A stretch of DNA of 58,089 bases from positions 1 through 58,089 of the forward strand of contig PBQA01000012.1 in NCBI GenBank assembly GCA_002724925.1. Direction: 5' to 3'. The position numbers and the translations under genes were made by a program. This document shows positions 8,916-18,181 of the stretch, one piece after another (position 1 is the stretch's first letter; every line of letters starts with the position of its first letter). The stretch comes from Oceanospirillaceae bacterium. GTDB taxonomy: Bacteria; Pseudomonadota; Gammaproteobacteria; Pseudomonadales; Oceanobacteraceae. The notes beneath the pieces were generated by a model, which saw nothing but the letters and a program-made list of their open reading frames with translations, was not told the origin of the DNA and did not search any database.

Positions 8916-9998
8916 GTGCGACACCGTTTGATCTTATTTCGATATTTATCACGTGAGTTACTCGGCACAATGGCCGCAGTCACTATCGTTCTACTCATGA
9001 TTATGATGAGCGGCAGGCTTATCAATCAGCTTGCGTCAGCCGCTGCCGGTGAAATACCTCTGGAAGTCGTTTTTTTTACGCTGCTTCTGAGAATGCCGTC
9101 GTTTCTTGAAATGATCCTGCCCATGGCCCTGTTCATCTCGGTATTGCTGGCGTATGGGCGCATGTATTCCGAGAATGAAATGAGTGTGCTTTCAGCAACC
9201 GGTTTTTCTGATCGTCGCTTGTTGCTCTTCACTATGGTTCCGGGTGCTGCGGTCATGTTGATCGTGGGATCTTTTTCGCTCTATCTCAGCCCGCTTGGCG
9301 CGGAGAAAATGGAAGATCTCTACGAAAAACAAGCCGAAATGACGGAGTTCGAGCTGCTTGCACCGGGTAGATTCCAAAGTATGAAGAAAGGTACACGGGT
9401 GACCTATACCGAGTCTCTGTCTGAGAATAAAACGGTGATGAATCAGGTATTCATTGCCGATGGCGATACCTTGATGCTCGCAGAGAAAGGCAGCCAGTAC
9501 TTCAGCTCAGAAACCGGTTCGCGTTTTCTGGAACTTCATAATGGCAAGCGCTTTGATCTGGCCGCTGATAGTGCAGAATTGCAGGTACTCGAATTTGAAC
9601 GATATGGCGTGAAGATCGCAGATGAATCGGAAGACCGTCGTAAAGTTCGGAAAGATGCGGTGGCTACTCTTGATCTGTTGTCATCTGAAGACCCCAAGTT
9701 TCAGGCGCAGTTGCATTGGCGTCTGTCATTGATTGTGATGGTGCCAGTACTGGTTTTAATCGCTTTTCCTTTGTCCAAAGTTAATCCAAGGCAAGGGCGC
9801 TTCGCTCGTATGTTTCCTGCCATTATTCTTTTTATGGTGTACATCTCGTTATTGATTGCCATGCGAGGCATGCTTGAGAAGGAGCGTGTTCCGGCGGTAG
9901 CGATCTGGGCATTGCATTTAATCTACCTGATCATCGGGCTGGTGCTTCTGATTGGCCCTGAGATACTCCGACGTCGTCGGGCAGGGAGAGTACTGTGA
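8916..9998 (+). CDS. lptF: LPS export ABC transporter permease LptF
   Basis: One of the two inner-membrane permeases of the LptB2FG complex, which extracts lipopolysaccharide from the inner membrane for transport over the LptA bridge. The N-terminus (RLILFRYLSRELLGT) and the hydrophobic segments near both ends, with a periplasmic domain between, fit the family. The frame is open from a TTG at 8871, but homologs begin just before the IFRYLSRE segment. GTG 8916 (used here) or TTG 8928 are therefore the likely starts; the AGGTG at 8914-8918 would serve the latter. The stop overlaps the lptG start by 4 bp, indicating translational coupling. Confidence 0.92.
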   Translation: MRHRLILFRYLSRELLGTMAAVTIVLLMIMMSGRLINQLASAAAGEIPLEVVFFTLLLRMPSFLEMILPMALFISVLLAYGRMYSENEMSVLSATGFSDRRLLLFTMVPGAAVMLIVGSFSLYLSPLGAEKMEDLYEKQAEMTEFELLAPGRFQSMKKGTRVTYTESLSENKTVMNQVFIADGDTLMLAEKGSQYFSSETGSRFLELHNGKRFDLAADSAELQVLEFERYGVKIADESEDRRKVRKDAVATLDLLSSEDPKFQAQLHWRLSLIVMVPVLVLIAFPLSKVNPRQGRFARMFPAIILFMVYISLLIAMRGMLEKERVPAVAIWALHLIYLIIGLVLLIGPEILRRRRAGRVL

Positions 9999-11059
9999 AC
10001 CGTCTCGATCGCTATGTTGGTAAAAGCGTTCTGATGGCCACCCTTGTGGTGATTCTGGTTATTGTCGGCCTGGATGCGATTTTTACGCTCGTCGACGAAT
10101 TGGATCAGCTTAAGGGTGCCTACGGTTTTGTTGAAGCGCTTGAGTTTATGGCGTTACGTCTGCCACGACGTGCTTACGAATATATGCCCATGGCGTGCTT
10201 GATTGGTTGTCTTGCGGGGTTAGGTGGGCTTGCAGCAAACAGTGAACTGACGGTGATGCGGGCTGCCGGACTTTCGGTCACCCGAATTATCTGGTCGGTC
10301 ATCAAGCCAGTTGCTGTATTGATGGTTCTGAGTGTTGCTTTGGCGGAGTATGCGATTCCTACGTTGGAGAGAATGGCTCAGTCTCAGAAGGCGGTGCAAC
10401 AGGGCAAAGGCGAACTGCTGTCGAATAAAGGCAAGGGCTATTGGCATCGTGAGGGTGACCAATTCATGCGCTTCCGGGCGGTTGAACCCAATGGCGTGTT
10501 GCACGGTATTGCCGTTTTTTACTTTTCGCCAGAAAAAGAACTCACCCGTGTTGTGCGTGCCGAGAGGGCGATCTTTCAGCGTAGCCACTGGCAGATGCAG
10601 AACGTTCGTGAGCAGCTCATCAGTGACGACCAGAGCAGCGTCACCTCTTACGGCTCTAGGCGTTGGGATTCTGGCCTGACGCCAGAGAGCCTGAGTGTGG
10701 TCATGATTGAGCCACGGGATATGTCGATCTCAAACCTCTACGCTTATGCTCAGTATCTGGATGATCAGGACCTGAATGCCGATAACTACTTACTGTCGTT
10801 CTGGAAAAAAGTCACGCAACCCCTAAGTACTTTTGCGCTGGTACTACTCGGTGCGGCCTTTATCTTTGGGCCGTTACGTCAGGTGACTGCTGGCTCGCGG
10901 ATCTTTTCAGGTATTCTGGTCGGTCTGGTGTATAAATACCTTGAAGAGATGTTAGCTCCGGCCAGTATTGTATTGGGCTTTGCGCCCATCATGGCCAGTA
11001 TTATCCCCATCGTTCTGAGTGCTTTGATCGGTATTTACCTGCTTCGTAAGAGCGGCTGA
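9995..11059 (+). CDS. lptG: LPS export ABC transporter permease LptG
   Basis: A 354-residue partner of LptF in the LptB2FG complex. The N-terminal segment LDRYVGKSVLMATLVVILVI is typical. Several membrane segments bracket a central periplasmic beta-jellyroll-type region, and the C-terminal membrane bundle includes LGAAFIFGPLRQ. The GTG start lies inside the last codons of lptF (GTGA overlap), preceded by GGGAG. The ATPase LptB is not in the window, as is usual because lptB is encoded elsewhere. Confidence 0.95.
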   Translation: MNRLDRYVGKSVLMATLVVILVIVGLDAIFTLVDELDQLKGAYGFVEALEFMALRLPRRAYEYMPMACLIGCLAGLGGLAANSELTVMRAAGLSVTRIIWSVIKPVAVLMVLSVALAEYAIPTLERMAQSQKAVQQGKGELLSNKGKGYWHREGDQFMRFRAVEPNGVLHGIAVFYFSPEKELTRVVRAERAIFQRSHWQMQNVREQLISDDQSSVTSYGSRRWDSGLTPESLSVVMIEPRDMSISNLYAYAQYLDDQDLNADNYLLSFWKKVTQPLSTFALVLLGAAFIFGPLRQVTAGSRIFSGILVGLVYKYLEEMLAPASIVLGFAPIMASIIPIVLSALIGIYLLRKSG

Positions 11060-11073
11060 CGAAAGTCAGCTGC
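11052..11073. terminator. Hairpin between lptG and the RDD gene
   Basis: GCGGCTGAC / GTCAGCTGC forms a 9-bp stem (one G-T) with a GAAA tetraloop, overlapping the lptG stop. No strong U-tract on either side; a bidirectional terminator between convergent genes is plausible. Confidence 0.4.
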
Positions 11074-11512
11074 CTTTCGGGCGATACACAATACGTGTCA
11101 GCGACGCAATGTCATGCCAGGTGCGTTCTTTTTTATCAATTAGCATCCAGAAATACCCCAGCCCAACAATGGCTAATGAGAAAAAGCCAGTCGCACTGCG
11201 CAGTATGCAGTGGCTGAGTTTGACGGGGGAGTCGTCATTAGTAATCAGGTAGATATTCCAGGCCTTCATGCCAATGGTCTGACCACCACGGCGCCACGAG
11301 TGCATGTAGTACAGAAAGCAGATGGAATAAAAGACAGAGCCGACCATGGCTGGACTCAGGCGAACCATCTCTTCCTGACCTGTCATTGCCGATATAGCCG
11401 TAACCAGCAGGCCACCGAGAATGATATAGAGAGCGAGAAGTACCAGCGCATCGTATGCCATGGCTGCAAGGCGGCGAATGAGTGATGCGGTAGGGTAGTT
11501 TTGAAGCGACAT
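11066..11512 (-). CDS. RDD family inner-membrane protein
   Basis: A small RDD-family membrane protein (148 aa from the start chosen). It opens SLQNYPTASLIRRLAAMAYD, where the Arg and Asp match the RDD signature, and has three hydrophobic segments. A GQTIGMKAWNI stretch is typical of the family. The frame extends upstream to an ATG at 11581, adding 23 residues without membrane character. The start at 11512 matches family members and has GAGG upstream. RDD proteins are of uncertain function; some are linked to transport or osmoadaptation. It is convergent with lptG and divergent from pdxH. Confidence 0.82.
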   Translation of the reverse strand: MSLQNYPTASLIRRLAAMAYDALVLLALYIILGGLLVTAISAMTGQEEMVRLSPAMVGSVFYSICFLYYMHSWRRGGQTIGMKAWNIYLITNDDSPVKLSHCILRSATGFFSLAIVGLGYFWMLIDKKERTWHDIASLTRIVYRPKGS

Positions 11513-11613
11513 TGGGGAAATAACCTCTGCAATCTGTTCACTGACGTCGGTCAGGACGCGTCTGGATGGGAATGTTAACATAAGCCCGAGACCAAAATTA
11601 CAGGAGTCATCTT

Positions 11614-12252
11614 ATGGTGGATCTGTTTGATATCCGTCGTGAATACACGGCTGGACGATTGGATGAAAATACAGCGGCAGAAAATCCTATGACCCAGTTT
11701 CATGCGTGGTTTGAGGAGCAAAAAGCCGCATCACCCGATGAGCCAACCATGATGACGGTAGCCTCTTGCGACAGTGAAGGTCAGCCCTGGCAGCGCATTC
11801 TTTTGTTAAAGAGTTACGACGAGGATGGGTTTGTATTCTTTACCAATTACACCAGCAATAAGGCCCGCCATTTCGGAGAAAACCCCAAAGCGGCTCTGCA
11901 CTTTGCCTGGTTGGCTCAAGAGCGACAGGCCATGATCCAGGGCGTCGTCACGAAAATCTCGCGGGAAGAAACGGAAGCCTACTTCCACTCCCGGCCGCGT
12001 GAGAGTCAATTAGGCGCCTGGGCCTCAGACCAGAGTGCCCCGCTGGCCAATCGTGCTGAACTCGAGGCCCGTTTTACCAAGCTGAAAAATGAATTTGAAG
12101 GGTGCGATATTCCAGTGCCTGATCATTGGGGAGGATACCGGTTGAGCCCTGAGCGTTTCGAATTCTGGCAAGGAGGCGAAGCTCGTCTGCACGACCGACT
12201 GGAGTATGTGCGTGATGCTAATGACTGGACAAAACAGCGCCTCAATCCCTGA
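11614..12252 (+). CDS. pdxH: Pyridoxine/pyridoxamine 5'-phosphate oxidase
   Basis: A 212-residue FMN-dependent oxidase that converts pyridoxine- or pyridoxamine-5'-phosphate to pyridoxal-5'-phosphate, the last step of vitamin B6 synthesis and salvage. Family landmarks are present: QRILLLKSYDEDGFVFFTNY (FMN-binding strand region), SRPRESQLGAWAS, WGGYRLSPERFEFWQGG and HDRLEY near the C-terminus. Length equals the usual 210-220. A clear AGGAG precedes the ATG. It is a monocistronic-looking gene convergent with the fructosamine-kinase-family gene. Confidence 0.96.
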   Translation: MVDLFDIRREYTAGRLDENTAAENPMTQFHAWFEEQKAASPDEPTMMTVASCDSEGQPWQRILLLKSYDEDGFVFFTNYTSNKARHFGENPKAALHFAWLAQERQAMIQGVVTKISREETEAYFHSRPRESQLGAWASDQSAPLANRAELEARFTKLKNEFEGCDIPVPDHWGGYRLSPERFEFWQGGEARLHDRLEYVRDANDWTKQRLNP

Positions 12253-12274
12253 GCGGTGCTGAATGAATTGGCCA

Positions 12275-12309
12275 ACTCAGAGCCGGCGCATCAAGTCGCG
12301 GCTCTGAGT
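12275..12309. terminator. 11-bp hairpin at the pdxH / fructosamine kinase junction
   Basis: ACTCAGAGCCG and CGGCTCTGAGT are perfect complements with a 13-nt loop. The hairpin sits over the last codons of the minus-strand gene and 23 bp after pdxH. It may terminate pdxH transcription; no U-tract, so function is uncertain. Confidence 0.4.
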
Positions 12310-13194
12310 AACGTAATGCCCACCAAAGAGCACTGCATGATTCAGTAAATGAAACAGCTGATAGATGCCGCGTCGTTCTTCATAATCCTCATCAATTTTG
12401 CGCACGCTCTGATAGCCCTGATAAAACGCATCGGGGAAACGTCCAAAGAGTTCTGTCATAGCCAGGTCAGCTTCCGCATCGCCGTAGTAACAGGCCGGAT
12501 CGTAAATTACCGGGAGGGAACCGCGACTGTCAGGAATAAAGCCGATATTGCCCGACCATAGGTCGCCATGTAGAAGAGATGCGTCAGGTTGATGCCCTTT
12601 GAGTGCATTTGAACAGGCGTGCAGAACCCGGTCTGCACTGGCGAAAACGTCACCCTGACTTGCGAGCTCACGTACCAGAGGCTTAAGACGCTGCTCTACG
12701 AAAAAGTCAGACCAGTTGCTACGCCAGCCATTATTCAGAGGGGTAGAACCACAATAGGTGGTTTTGTTATAGCCGTACCCCAGACTACTCAGGTTACTAT
12801 GCAGAGTGGCCAGTTCAATACCTGCCTGATGCCAGTCGCCGTGAACCGCGAGCGGCAGGTGGGAGAGCAGGATGTATGAGTGACCATCTACCTCGCCGGT
12901 TGCGTAGGGCACAGCCGTCCGGATAGCCTGCGTTCTGGCGATTTCCAGAAGACCCGAAACTTCAGCTGCGAACTGGTCGCTGGCCAGTTCTGAAGCTGGC
13001 TGCATCTTAAGAAAGAAGTCGCCAGCCTCTGTGTGAATGACGAACTGCTGCTGTTTACTGTTATTCAGGTGTTGGCAATAGTTCAGTATGTCGCAGGCGC
13101 CGACAGGCAGCTTGCGTTGGTCGATTGCATCCGCGAGCAGGCGAGTAAGTGTGTACTCGGGATTACCGTGCGATGCAGTTTGTGGGAGTGGCAT
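12277..13194 (-). CDS. Fructosamine/ketosamine-3-kinase family protein
   Basis: A 305-residue member of the fructosamine-3-kinase family (E. coli YniA type), which phosphorylates sugar adducts on proteins or small amines so that they fall off (deglycation). Visible marks are the protein-kinase-like catalytic loop LLHGDLWSGNIGF (about 203-215), YDPACYYGDAEADLAMTEL with the metal-binding Asp, and the C-terminal LFHLLNHAVLFGGHY. Length and spacing are normal. The ATG has only a weak ribosome-binding site. Substrate cannot be read from sequence. Confidence 0.9.
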   Translation of the reverse strand: MPLPQTASHGNPEYTLTRLLADAIDQRKLPVGACDILNYCQHLNNSKQQQFVIHTEAGDFFLKMQPASELASDQFAAEVSGLLEIARTQAIRTAVPYATGEVDGHSYILLSHLPLAVHGDWHQAGIELATLHSNLSSLGYGYNKTTYCGSTPLNNGWRSNWSDFFVEQRLKPLVRELASQGDVFASADRVLHACSNALKGHQPDASLLHGDLWSGNIGFIPDSRGSLPVIYDPACYYGDAEADLAMTELFGRFPDAFYQGYQSVRKIDEDYEERRGIYQLFHLLNHAVLFGGHYVTQSRDLMRRL

Positions 13195-13323
13195 AGTCAG
13201 ACACCATTAATTGAACATATGATCAGTATAAGTTGTTATTTAGACGAGAATGATGATCAGTTCTCAGAATAGCGTAACCGAGGTAAGGTCGTGTGGAGGT
13301 TTTGTGTGCGAAAGTAAGCAATC

Positions 13324-13360
13324 AAAAAAAAGCCCCGTAGCATTGCTGCTTCGGGGCTTT
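13324..13360 (-). terminator. Terminator of tRNA-Met
   Basis: On the minus strand AAAGCCCCG pairs with CGGGGCTTT, with an inner AGCA/TGCT extension, and is followed by a run of T. It starts 9 bp after the tRNA 3' end. Confidence 0.85.
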
Positions 13361-13369
13361 AAGAATTCG

Positions 13370-13446
13370 TGGTAGCTATGACTGGACTTGAACCAGTGAC
13401 CCCAGCATTATGAATGCTGTGCTCTAACCAGCTGAGCTACATAGCC
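13370..13446 (-). tRNA. tRNA-Met (CAT), elongator
   Basis: 77-nt cloverleaf with encoded CCA. Acceptor stem GGCTATG / CATAGCT, anticodon stem CAGCA / TGCTG around the loop TTCATAA (anticodon CAT), T-arm loop with GTTCAAGTC. The sequence matches the elongator tRNA-Met pattern rather than the initiator: the first acceptor pair is formed and the three anticodon-stem G-C pairs of initiators are missing. Confidence 0.95.
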
Positions 13447-13489
13447 ACTTCAAACTTCCTTGGTCGCGTGTGCGTCTCAAGTGGCGCGT

Positions 13490-13517
13490 ATTATGCCACT
13501 ATCTTTCAGCCTGTCAA
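13490..13517 (-). promoter_or_regulatory. Sigma-70 promoter of tRNA-Met
   Basis: On the minus strand a perfect -35 TTGACA (13512-13517) is followed after 16 bp by the -10 CATAAT (13490-13495). A GC-rich discriminator (ACGCGCC) follows, as expected for growth-rate/stringently controlled stable RNA promoters. Confidence 0.7.
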
Positions 13518-13579
13518 CAGTTTTTCGGTATGAATTTCAACGGCTTACCGGATTTCAGGTGCTGAGCTGCAAATGGACA

Positions 13580-13626
13580 CAAAAAAGCCCGATAGCCCGC
13601 CATTGTCTGGCTTGCTACCGGGCTTC
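13580..13626 (-). terminator. Terminator after cysN
   Basis: Minus-strand stem AAGCCCGGTAGC / GCTATCGGGCTT followed by TTTT, 14 bp downstream of the cysN stop. It ends the cysDN transcript. Confidence 0.82.
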
Positions 13627-13640
13627 TAAAGGCGAGGCAA

Positions 13641-15251
13641 TCAGATGATGCCTTGCTCCTGCAGGTCAGCGATCAGGTTGTCGAGTGACTCCTGATCTGC
13701 GGCGAGGCTGATGTCAGCACCATCGGCACCGCCAGCTACCAGAGCAACCAGGCCGTTCGCTTTCAGTACCTGAGCCGTTTCGGCCGTGGCAATACCGGAG
13801 ACGCGCCCCATTTCATACAGGCGACGATCCAGTGCGTTGACAATGTCTTCCGCATTGGCTGCATTCACCGCAACGATGGCTGGCTTCTGGTTAAAGCGAC
13901 GGGCTTTTTCGTCCGCCGATACCGGTGAGGTGTTGCTGCCGTCTGCAGCCGCGCCACCGACGATCATGCCTGCACCAATAGTAACGTTGGTCAGGCGGTC
14001 AATAATGATGAAAGCGCCAGTGCCTGGAATTTTACTGTAGGTGTCATACGGTACAGCTTTGTCGAGGGATACTTCGACCAGTGCGATTTCGTTCAGCGCT
14101 ACCTGGTCAGCAGTGCTGTGTTCAAGCGTGTTCACGTCGATCAGGTGGTGGATCTGTGTGAAGGTACCCGAGGTTGAGCTGGATGCGAACTTCAGGTCGT
14201 ACGGTTTACCGGGCACCATGGCACCTTCGGTCATCCATACAATGTTGGCGTTGAGTCGGCTACCAACGTCTGGCACATCATCAACTTTAACAATGACGTC
14301 ACCGCGGCTGATGTCGATTTCATCTTCAAGAGTCAGGGTAACGGCCTGACCGACGAAACCTTCATCAAGGTTACCGTCGTAGGTGACGATGCTTTCAACC
14401 TTGCTGGTTTTCTGCGATGGCAGGGCCATAACAGTCTCGCCTGGCTTGATGGTACCTGAAGCAATCGTGCCGCAGAATCCACGGAAGTCGAGGTTAGGTC
14501 GGTTAACGTACTGAACCGGAAGGCGGAAGTTTTCCAGGTTTTTGTCTTTGGCAACTTCTACAGACTCAAGGATTTCCATGAGAGTCTGACCTTTGAACCA
14601 AGGTGCACGCTCAGAGCGGTCAACGACGTTGTCGCCATCCAGTGCGGACATAGGAACAAAGCGAATATCGTCGAGGTTCAGTTTGTTAGCAAAGTCGAGG
14701 TAGTCTTCACGGATTTCATTGAAGCGGTCTTCGCTGAAGTCCATCAGGTCCATTTTGTTAATGGCTACAACCACATGCTTGATGCCCAGCAGAGAGGCGA
14801 TGAAGCTGTGTCGACGGGTCTGGGTCTGAACACCGTAACGGGCATCAATCAGGATGATCGCAAGATCACAGGTTGACGCGCCGGTAGCCATGTTGCGGGT
14901 GTACTGCTCGTGTCCCGGGGTGTCAGCAATGATGAACTTACGCTTGGCGGTGGAGAAGTAGCGGTAAGCAACGTCAATGGTAATACCTTGCTCGCGCTCC
15001 GCCTGCAGACCATCGACCAGAAGTGCAAGGTCAACTTTTTCACCTGTGGTGCCTGATTTGGCGCTGTCTTTTTCGATTGCCGCCAGCTGATCTTCATAGA
15101 TCATTTTGGAATCGTGCAGCAGACGGCCGATCAGGGTGGATTTGCCGTCGTCTACGTTACCGCAGGTCAGGAAGCGCAGCATTTGCTTGTTTTCGTGCTG
15201 CTTCAGGTACTCAAGGATATCGGAAGCAATCAGATCTGACTGGTGTGACAT
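13641..15251 (-). CDS. cysN: Sulfate adenylyltransferase subunit 1 (GTPase) with degenerate CysC-like tail
   Basis: The GTPase subunit of ATP sulfurylase, which drives formation of adenosine-5'-phosphosulfate from sulfate and ATP by CysD. G-motifs are intact: GNVDDGKST (about 31-39), [12 protein letters not shown] and NKMD. Two EF-Tu-like beta domains follow. At 536 residues it is longer than a plain CysN (about 475) and shorter than CysNC fusions (about 630). The extra C-terminus ([32 protein letters not shown]) aligns by eye with APS kinase, but the GLxGAGKS P-loop is replaced by VNAANAEDI. It looks like a decayed kinase domain. The start overlaps the cysD stop by one base (TAATG). Confidence 0.95.
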   Translation of the reverse strand: MSHQSDLIASDILEYLKQHENKQMLRFLTCGNVDDGKSTLIGRLLHDSKMIYEDQLAAIEKDSAKSGTTGEKVDLALLVDGLQAEREQGITIDVAYRYFSTAKRKFIIADTPGHEQYTRNMATGASTCDLAIILIDARYGVQTQTRRHSFIASLLGIKHVVVAINKMDLMDFSEDRFNEIREDYLDFANKLNLDDIRFVPMSALDGDNVVDRSERAPWFKGQTLMEILESVEVAKDKNLENFRLPVQYVNRPNLDFRGFCGTIASGTIKPGETVMALPSQKTSKVESIVTYDGNLDEGFVGQAVTLTLEDEIDISRGDVIVKVDDVPDVGSRLNANIVWMTEGAMVPGKPYDLKFASSSTSGTFTQIHHLIDVNTLEHSTADQVALNEIALVEVSLDKAVPYDTYSKIPGTGAFIIIDRLTNVTIGAGMIVGGAAADGSNTSPVSADEKARRFNQKPAIVAVNAANAEDIVNALDRRLYEMGRVSGIATAETAQVLKANGLVALVAGGADGADISLAADQESLDNLIADLQEQGII

Positions 15252-16159
15252 TAGAAGTACCCCTCCTGTTTTTTCTTCTCCATCGAACCGGATGAATCGT
15301 GGTCAATAGCCCGGCCCTGACGTTCAGATGTTGTGGTGAGCAGCATTTCCTGAATGATTTCGGGCAACGTTGCGGCTTCGGACTCCACCGCGCCGGTCAG
15401 TGGGTAGCACCCCAGAGTACGGAAGCGGACAGATTTCATTTCTGGCACTTCGCCTTCTTCAAGCGGCATACGGTCGTCGTCGACCATAATCAGCATACCA
15501 TCGCGTTCAACAACCGGGCGTTTATCTGCGAAATACAGAGGTACCAGCGGAATATCTTCGAGGTAGATGTACTGCCAGATGTCCAGCTCGGTCCAGTTCG
15601 ACAGTGGGAAAACACGGATGCTTTCACCCTTGTTTACTTTGCCGTTATAGATATTCCACAGTTCTGGACGCTGGTTTTTCGGGTCCCAGCGGTGCTTGCT
15701 GTCGCGGAAAGAGTACACGCGCTCTTTTGCACGGGATTTCTCTTCGTCACGACGGGCACCACCGAAGGCAGCATCGAACTTATACTTGTCCAGAGCCTGC
15801 TTGAGGGCCTGTGTCTTCATCACGTCAGTGTGCTTCGACGAACCGTGCGTGAATGGACCAATGCCTTGTTCTACGCCTTCCTGGTTGGTGTGAACGATCA
15901 GCTCCATGCCAATGTCTTTGGCCATCTTGTCACGGAACTCAATCATTTCCCGGAATTTCCAGGTGGTGTCTACGTGCATCAGAGGAAAAGGCGGCTTACC
16001 AGGGTAGAAGGCCTTTCTTGCCAGGTGCAACATTACCGCAGAGTCTTTACCGATAGAGTAAAGCATTACGGGGTTATCGAATTCGGCAGCTACTTCGCGG
16101 ATGATGTGCATACTCTCCGCTTCTAGCTGTTTCAGGTGGGTCAGATTGTAGTCGGTCAT
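15251..16159 (-). CDS. cysD: Sulfate adenylyltransferase subunit 2
   Basis: A 302-residue catalytic subunit of ATP sulfurylase, an N-type PP-loop enzyme that adenylates sulfate in assimilatory sulfate activation. The PP-loop region [18 protein letters not shown] is at about 34-51. [15 protein letters not shown] and the C-terminal tail ending [11 protein letters not shown] are characteristic. It is the first gene of a two-gene operon with cysN (one-base overlap). No cysC, cysH or transporter genes are nearby, so later steps are encoded elsewhere. Confidence 0.96.
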   Translation of the reverse strand: MTDYNLTHLKQLEAESMHIIREVAAEFDNPVMLYSIGKDSAVMLHLARKAFYPGKPPFPLMHVDTTWKFREMIEFRDKMAKDIGMELIVHTNQEGVEQGIGPFTHGSSKHTDVMKTQALKQALDKYKFDAAFGGARRDEEKSRAKERVYSFRDSKHRWDPKNQRPELWNIYNGKVNKGESIRVFPLSNWTELDIWQYIYLEDIPLVPLYFADKRPVVERDGMLIMVDDDRMPLEEGEVPEMKSVRFRTLGCYPLTGAVESEAATLPEIIQEMLLTTTSERQGRAIDHDSSGSMEKKKQEGYF

Positions 16160-16183
16160 GGTTGGCCTGTTAGCTCTCTGAAA

Positions 16184-16238
16184 GGTATAAAACCGGCAAA
16201 ATAAATTTGACGCAAATATACCAAGGAGAGAGGTATAT
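16184..16238. promoter_or_regulatory. GGTATA/TATACC dyad in the cysD - hydrolase intergenic region
   Basis: ATATACC (16216-16222) and GGTATAT (16232-16238) form an inverted repeat with a 9-bp spacer. A third copy, GGTATA, lies at 16184-16189 just upstream of cysD. The spacing looks like a dimeric regulator site. No regulator can be named from sequence. Confidence 0.35.
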
Positions 16239-16313
16239 AAAAAGGCACTATTGATAACAAATAGCTATATCAATATCGTGTTCAAATCCATTAATTTCAA
16301 AGAGATTAGCGCA

Positions 16314-16952
16314 ATGGGAGCAGAAAGAGTCGTTGGAATCCCCGGTACTGCTGGTGCGCTCGATGCGAGGGTGATGGAAATCGAGGGTGTTAAGACGGGA
16401 TTAGTGATGTGTCATCCGCACCCTTTATTTTCGGGTACTATGGACAATAAGGTCGTGACCACAGCCGTACGTGCGGCGAAAGGGTTAGGGTTGAATACGC
16501 TCAGGTTCAATTTCCGCGGTGTCGGCGATAGTGAGGGGGCCCACGATAATGGCGTCGGAGAGCAGCAGGATGTCGCGTCCGTCGTAACCTATGCCAAAGA
16601 AGTACTCGGTTGGGAACGGATTGTTCTCGCTGGGTTCTCGTTTGGTGCCGGAATGGCCTGCCTCTGCGGTTGTGATCATTCTGAAATGATTGGCGGACTG
16701 GTTTTGATCGCCCCCGCAGTACACCACTTTGATGCGCCGACCACTCTGCCTCAAGGTATCGAAACCTGGGTTTTAATGGGCGACGCAGACGAAGTCGTGC
16801 CCTTTGATGAGGTGGAGAGCTGGGTGCAGTTGGTGGTTCCGCAACCTCATTGGCTGGTTTTCGAAGGTGCGGGTCACTTTTTTCATGGCCGGATCACGGA
16901 TCTGACATCGACACTGACCGAAGAGTTGTCGGTGTTCATTGATTCGCACTAG
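16314..16952 (+). CDS. Alpha/beta hydrolase family protein
   Basis: A 212-residue alpha/beta-hydrolase of the small COG2945-like type. It shows MCHPHPLFSGTMDNKVV near the N-terminus, FNFRGVGDSEG (oxyanion region), the nucleophile elbow GFSFGAG (Ser at about 109), an acidic residue in LMGDADEVVP, and a late His in GAGHFFHG. The triad is therefore complete. The frame is open from TTG 16251, but ATG 16314 is preferred because the conserved fold starts just after it and an AGAG lies upstream. Substrate unknown; esterase or peptidase activity is only inferred. It precedes zapE by 113 bp. Confidence 0.83.
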   Translation: MGAERVVGIPGTAGALDARVMEIEGVKTGLVMCHPHPLFSGTMDNKVVTTAVRAAKGLGLNTLRFNFRGVGDSEGAHDNGVGEQQDVASVVTYAKEVLGWERIVLAGFSFGAGMACLCGCDHSEMIGGLVLIAPAVHHFDAPTTLPQGIETWVLMGDADEVVPFDEVESWVQLVVPQPHWLVFEGAGHFFHGRITDLTSTLTEELSVFIDSH

Positions 16953-17065
16953 CGTTGAGCTGGGAGAATGTTCAGTAAGGCAAGTCATTGAAAGGTGCTC
17001 TATTTGCACTTTTGTGGCCTGAGCGGTAAATTTCGCCCCCCGAAAATCCTTATTGGAGAGTGTCC

Positions 17066-18181
17066 GTGTCAACCCCGTGGGAACTGTATCAGGCAGATTT
17101 GCTGCGCGACGATTTTTCATATGACCCAGCTCAGGAGATGGCGGTTAAGCATCTACAACGTCTTTACGATGACCTTGTGGCGGCCGAACAGCGTCGCGCA
17201 AAGCAGGGCGTCTTGGGTAAGTTGTCGAAAAAGCTGAGCCGCTCTAAGCCAGAACCAGAGAAGGGGATCTACTTCTGGGGAGGCGTCGGTCGCGGTAAAA
17301 CGTACCTCGTTGACACTTTCTATGATGCGCTACCATTCAAGCGCAAGATGCGCACGCACTTTCACCGTTTTATGCAGCGTGTGCACGGTGACCTGACCAA
17401 ACTTGCCGGTGCAAAGAACCCACTTACCGTCGTCGCTGACCAGATTGCCGAAGAAGCTCGGGTTATCTGCTTTGACGAGTTCTTCGTGTCTGATATCGGT
17501 GATGCCATGATCCTGGGCGGGCTGATGCAGGAGCTGTTTGACCGCGGCGTCACTCTGGTAGCGACATCGAATATTGTGCCAGATGGCCTCTATAAAGATG
17601 GCCTACAGCGGGATCGTTTTGTTCCGGCCATCAAGTTGCTCAATCAGTTTACGGAGGTGGTGAACGTCGACAGTGGCGTGGATTACCGTCTGCGGACACT
17701 CGAACAGGCGGAGTTGTATCATCACCCGCTGGACTCTGAGGCGAACTCCAGTCTGGAGAAAAGCTTTCAGGGCCTTATTGCCGACCCGCGTCATGTTGAA
17801 GCAAACTCTAGTGTTGAGATTCTTGGACGGAAGATACCGGCGAAGGCCGTATGTGATGACATTGCATGGTTTGATTTTTATGCGCTTTGCGATGGTCCAC
17901 GCTCGCAAAATGATTACATCGAACTGGGTAAGCTTTTTCATGCGGTTATCGTTTCGGATGTGCCAGCGATGGGGTCTAAGAACGATGACCTGGCGCGTCG
18001 TTTTATTAACTTGATCGACGAGTTTTATGACCGCGGTGTGAAAGTCATTATGTCTGCGGATGCGCCTATTCCGGACATCTACAGCACCGGAAAACTCGAG
18101 TTTGAATTTCAGCGCACGACATCACGTATGCTGGAAATGCAGTCTCACGAGTACCTGGCTCGTGAGCACCGCCCGGACTGA
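17066..18181 (+). CDS. zapE: Cell division protein ZapE (AFG1-like ATPase)
   Basis: A 371-residue AFG1/YhcM-family P-loop ATPase. In E. coli ZapE associates with the Z-ring at constriction and destabilises FtsZ filaments. Walker A GGVGRGKTYLVD is at about 71 and Walker B ICFDEFFVSD at about 133. The sensor-like TSNIVPDGLY and the C-terminal ALC..RSQNDYIELGKLFHAV block are typical. Two in-frame GTG codons lie at 17060 and 17066. GGAGAG at 17055-17060 overlaps the first, so 17066 is the better start. Convergent with the SDR gene with no spacer. Confidence 0.94.
   Translation: MSTPWELYQADLLRDDFSYDPAQEMAVKHLQRLYDDLVAAEQRRAKQGVLGKLSKKLSRSKPEPEKGIYFWGGVGRGKTYLVDTFYDALPFKRKMRTHFHRFMQRVHGDLTKLAGAKNPLTVVADQIAEEARVICFDEFFVSDIGDAMILGGLMQELFDRGVTLVATSNIVPDGLYKDGLQRDRFVPAIKLLNQFTEVVNVDSGVDYRLRTLEQAELYHHPLDSEANSSLEKSFQGLIADPRHVEANSSVEILGRKIPAKAVCDDIAWFDFYALCDGPRSQNDYIELGKLFHAVIVSDVPAMGSKNDDLARRFINLIDEFYDRGVKVIMSADAPIPDIYSTGKLEFEFQRTTSRMLEMQSHEYLAREHRPD

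Noticed and set aside
15299-16126. 275-codon plus-strand frame opposite cysD
   Set aside because: Antisense of a confidently identified gene; no domain features and no ribosome-binding site.
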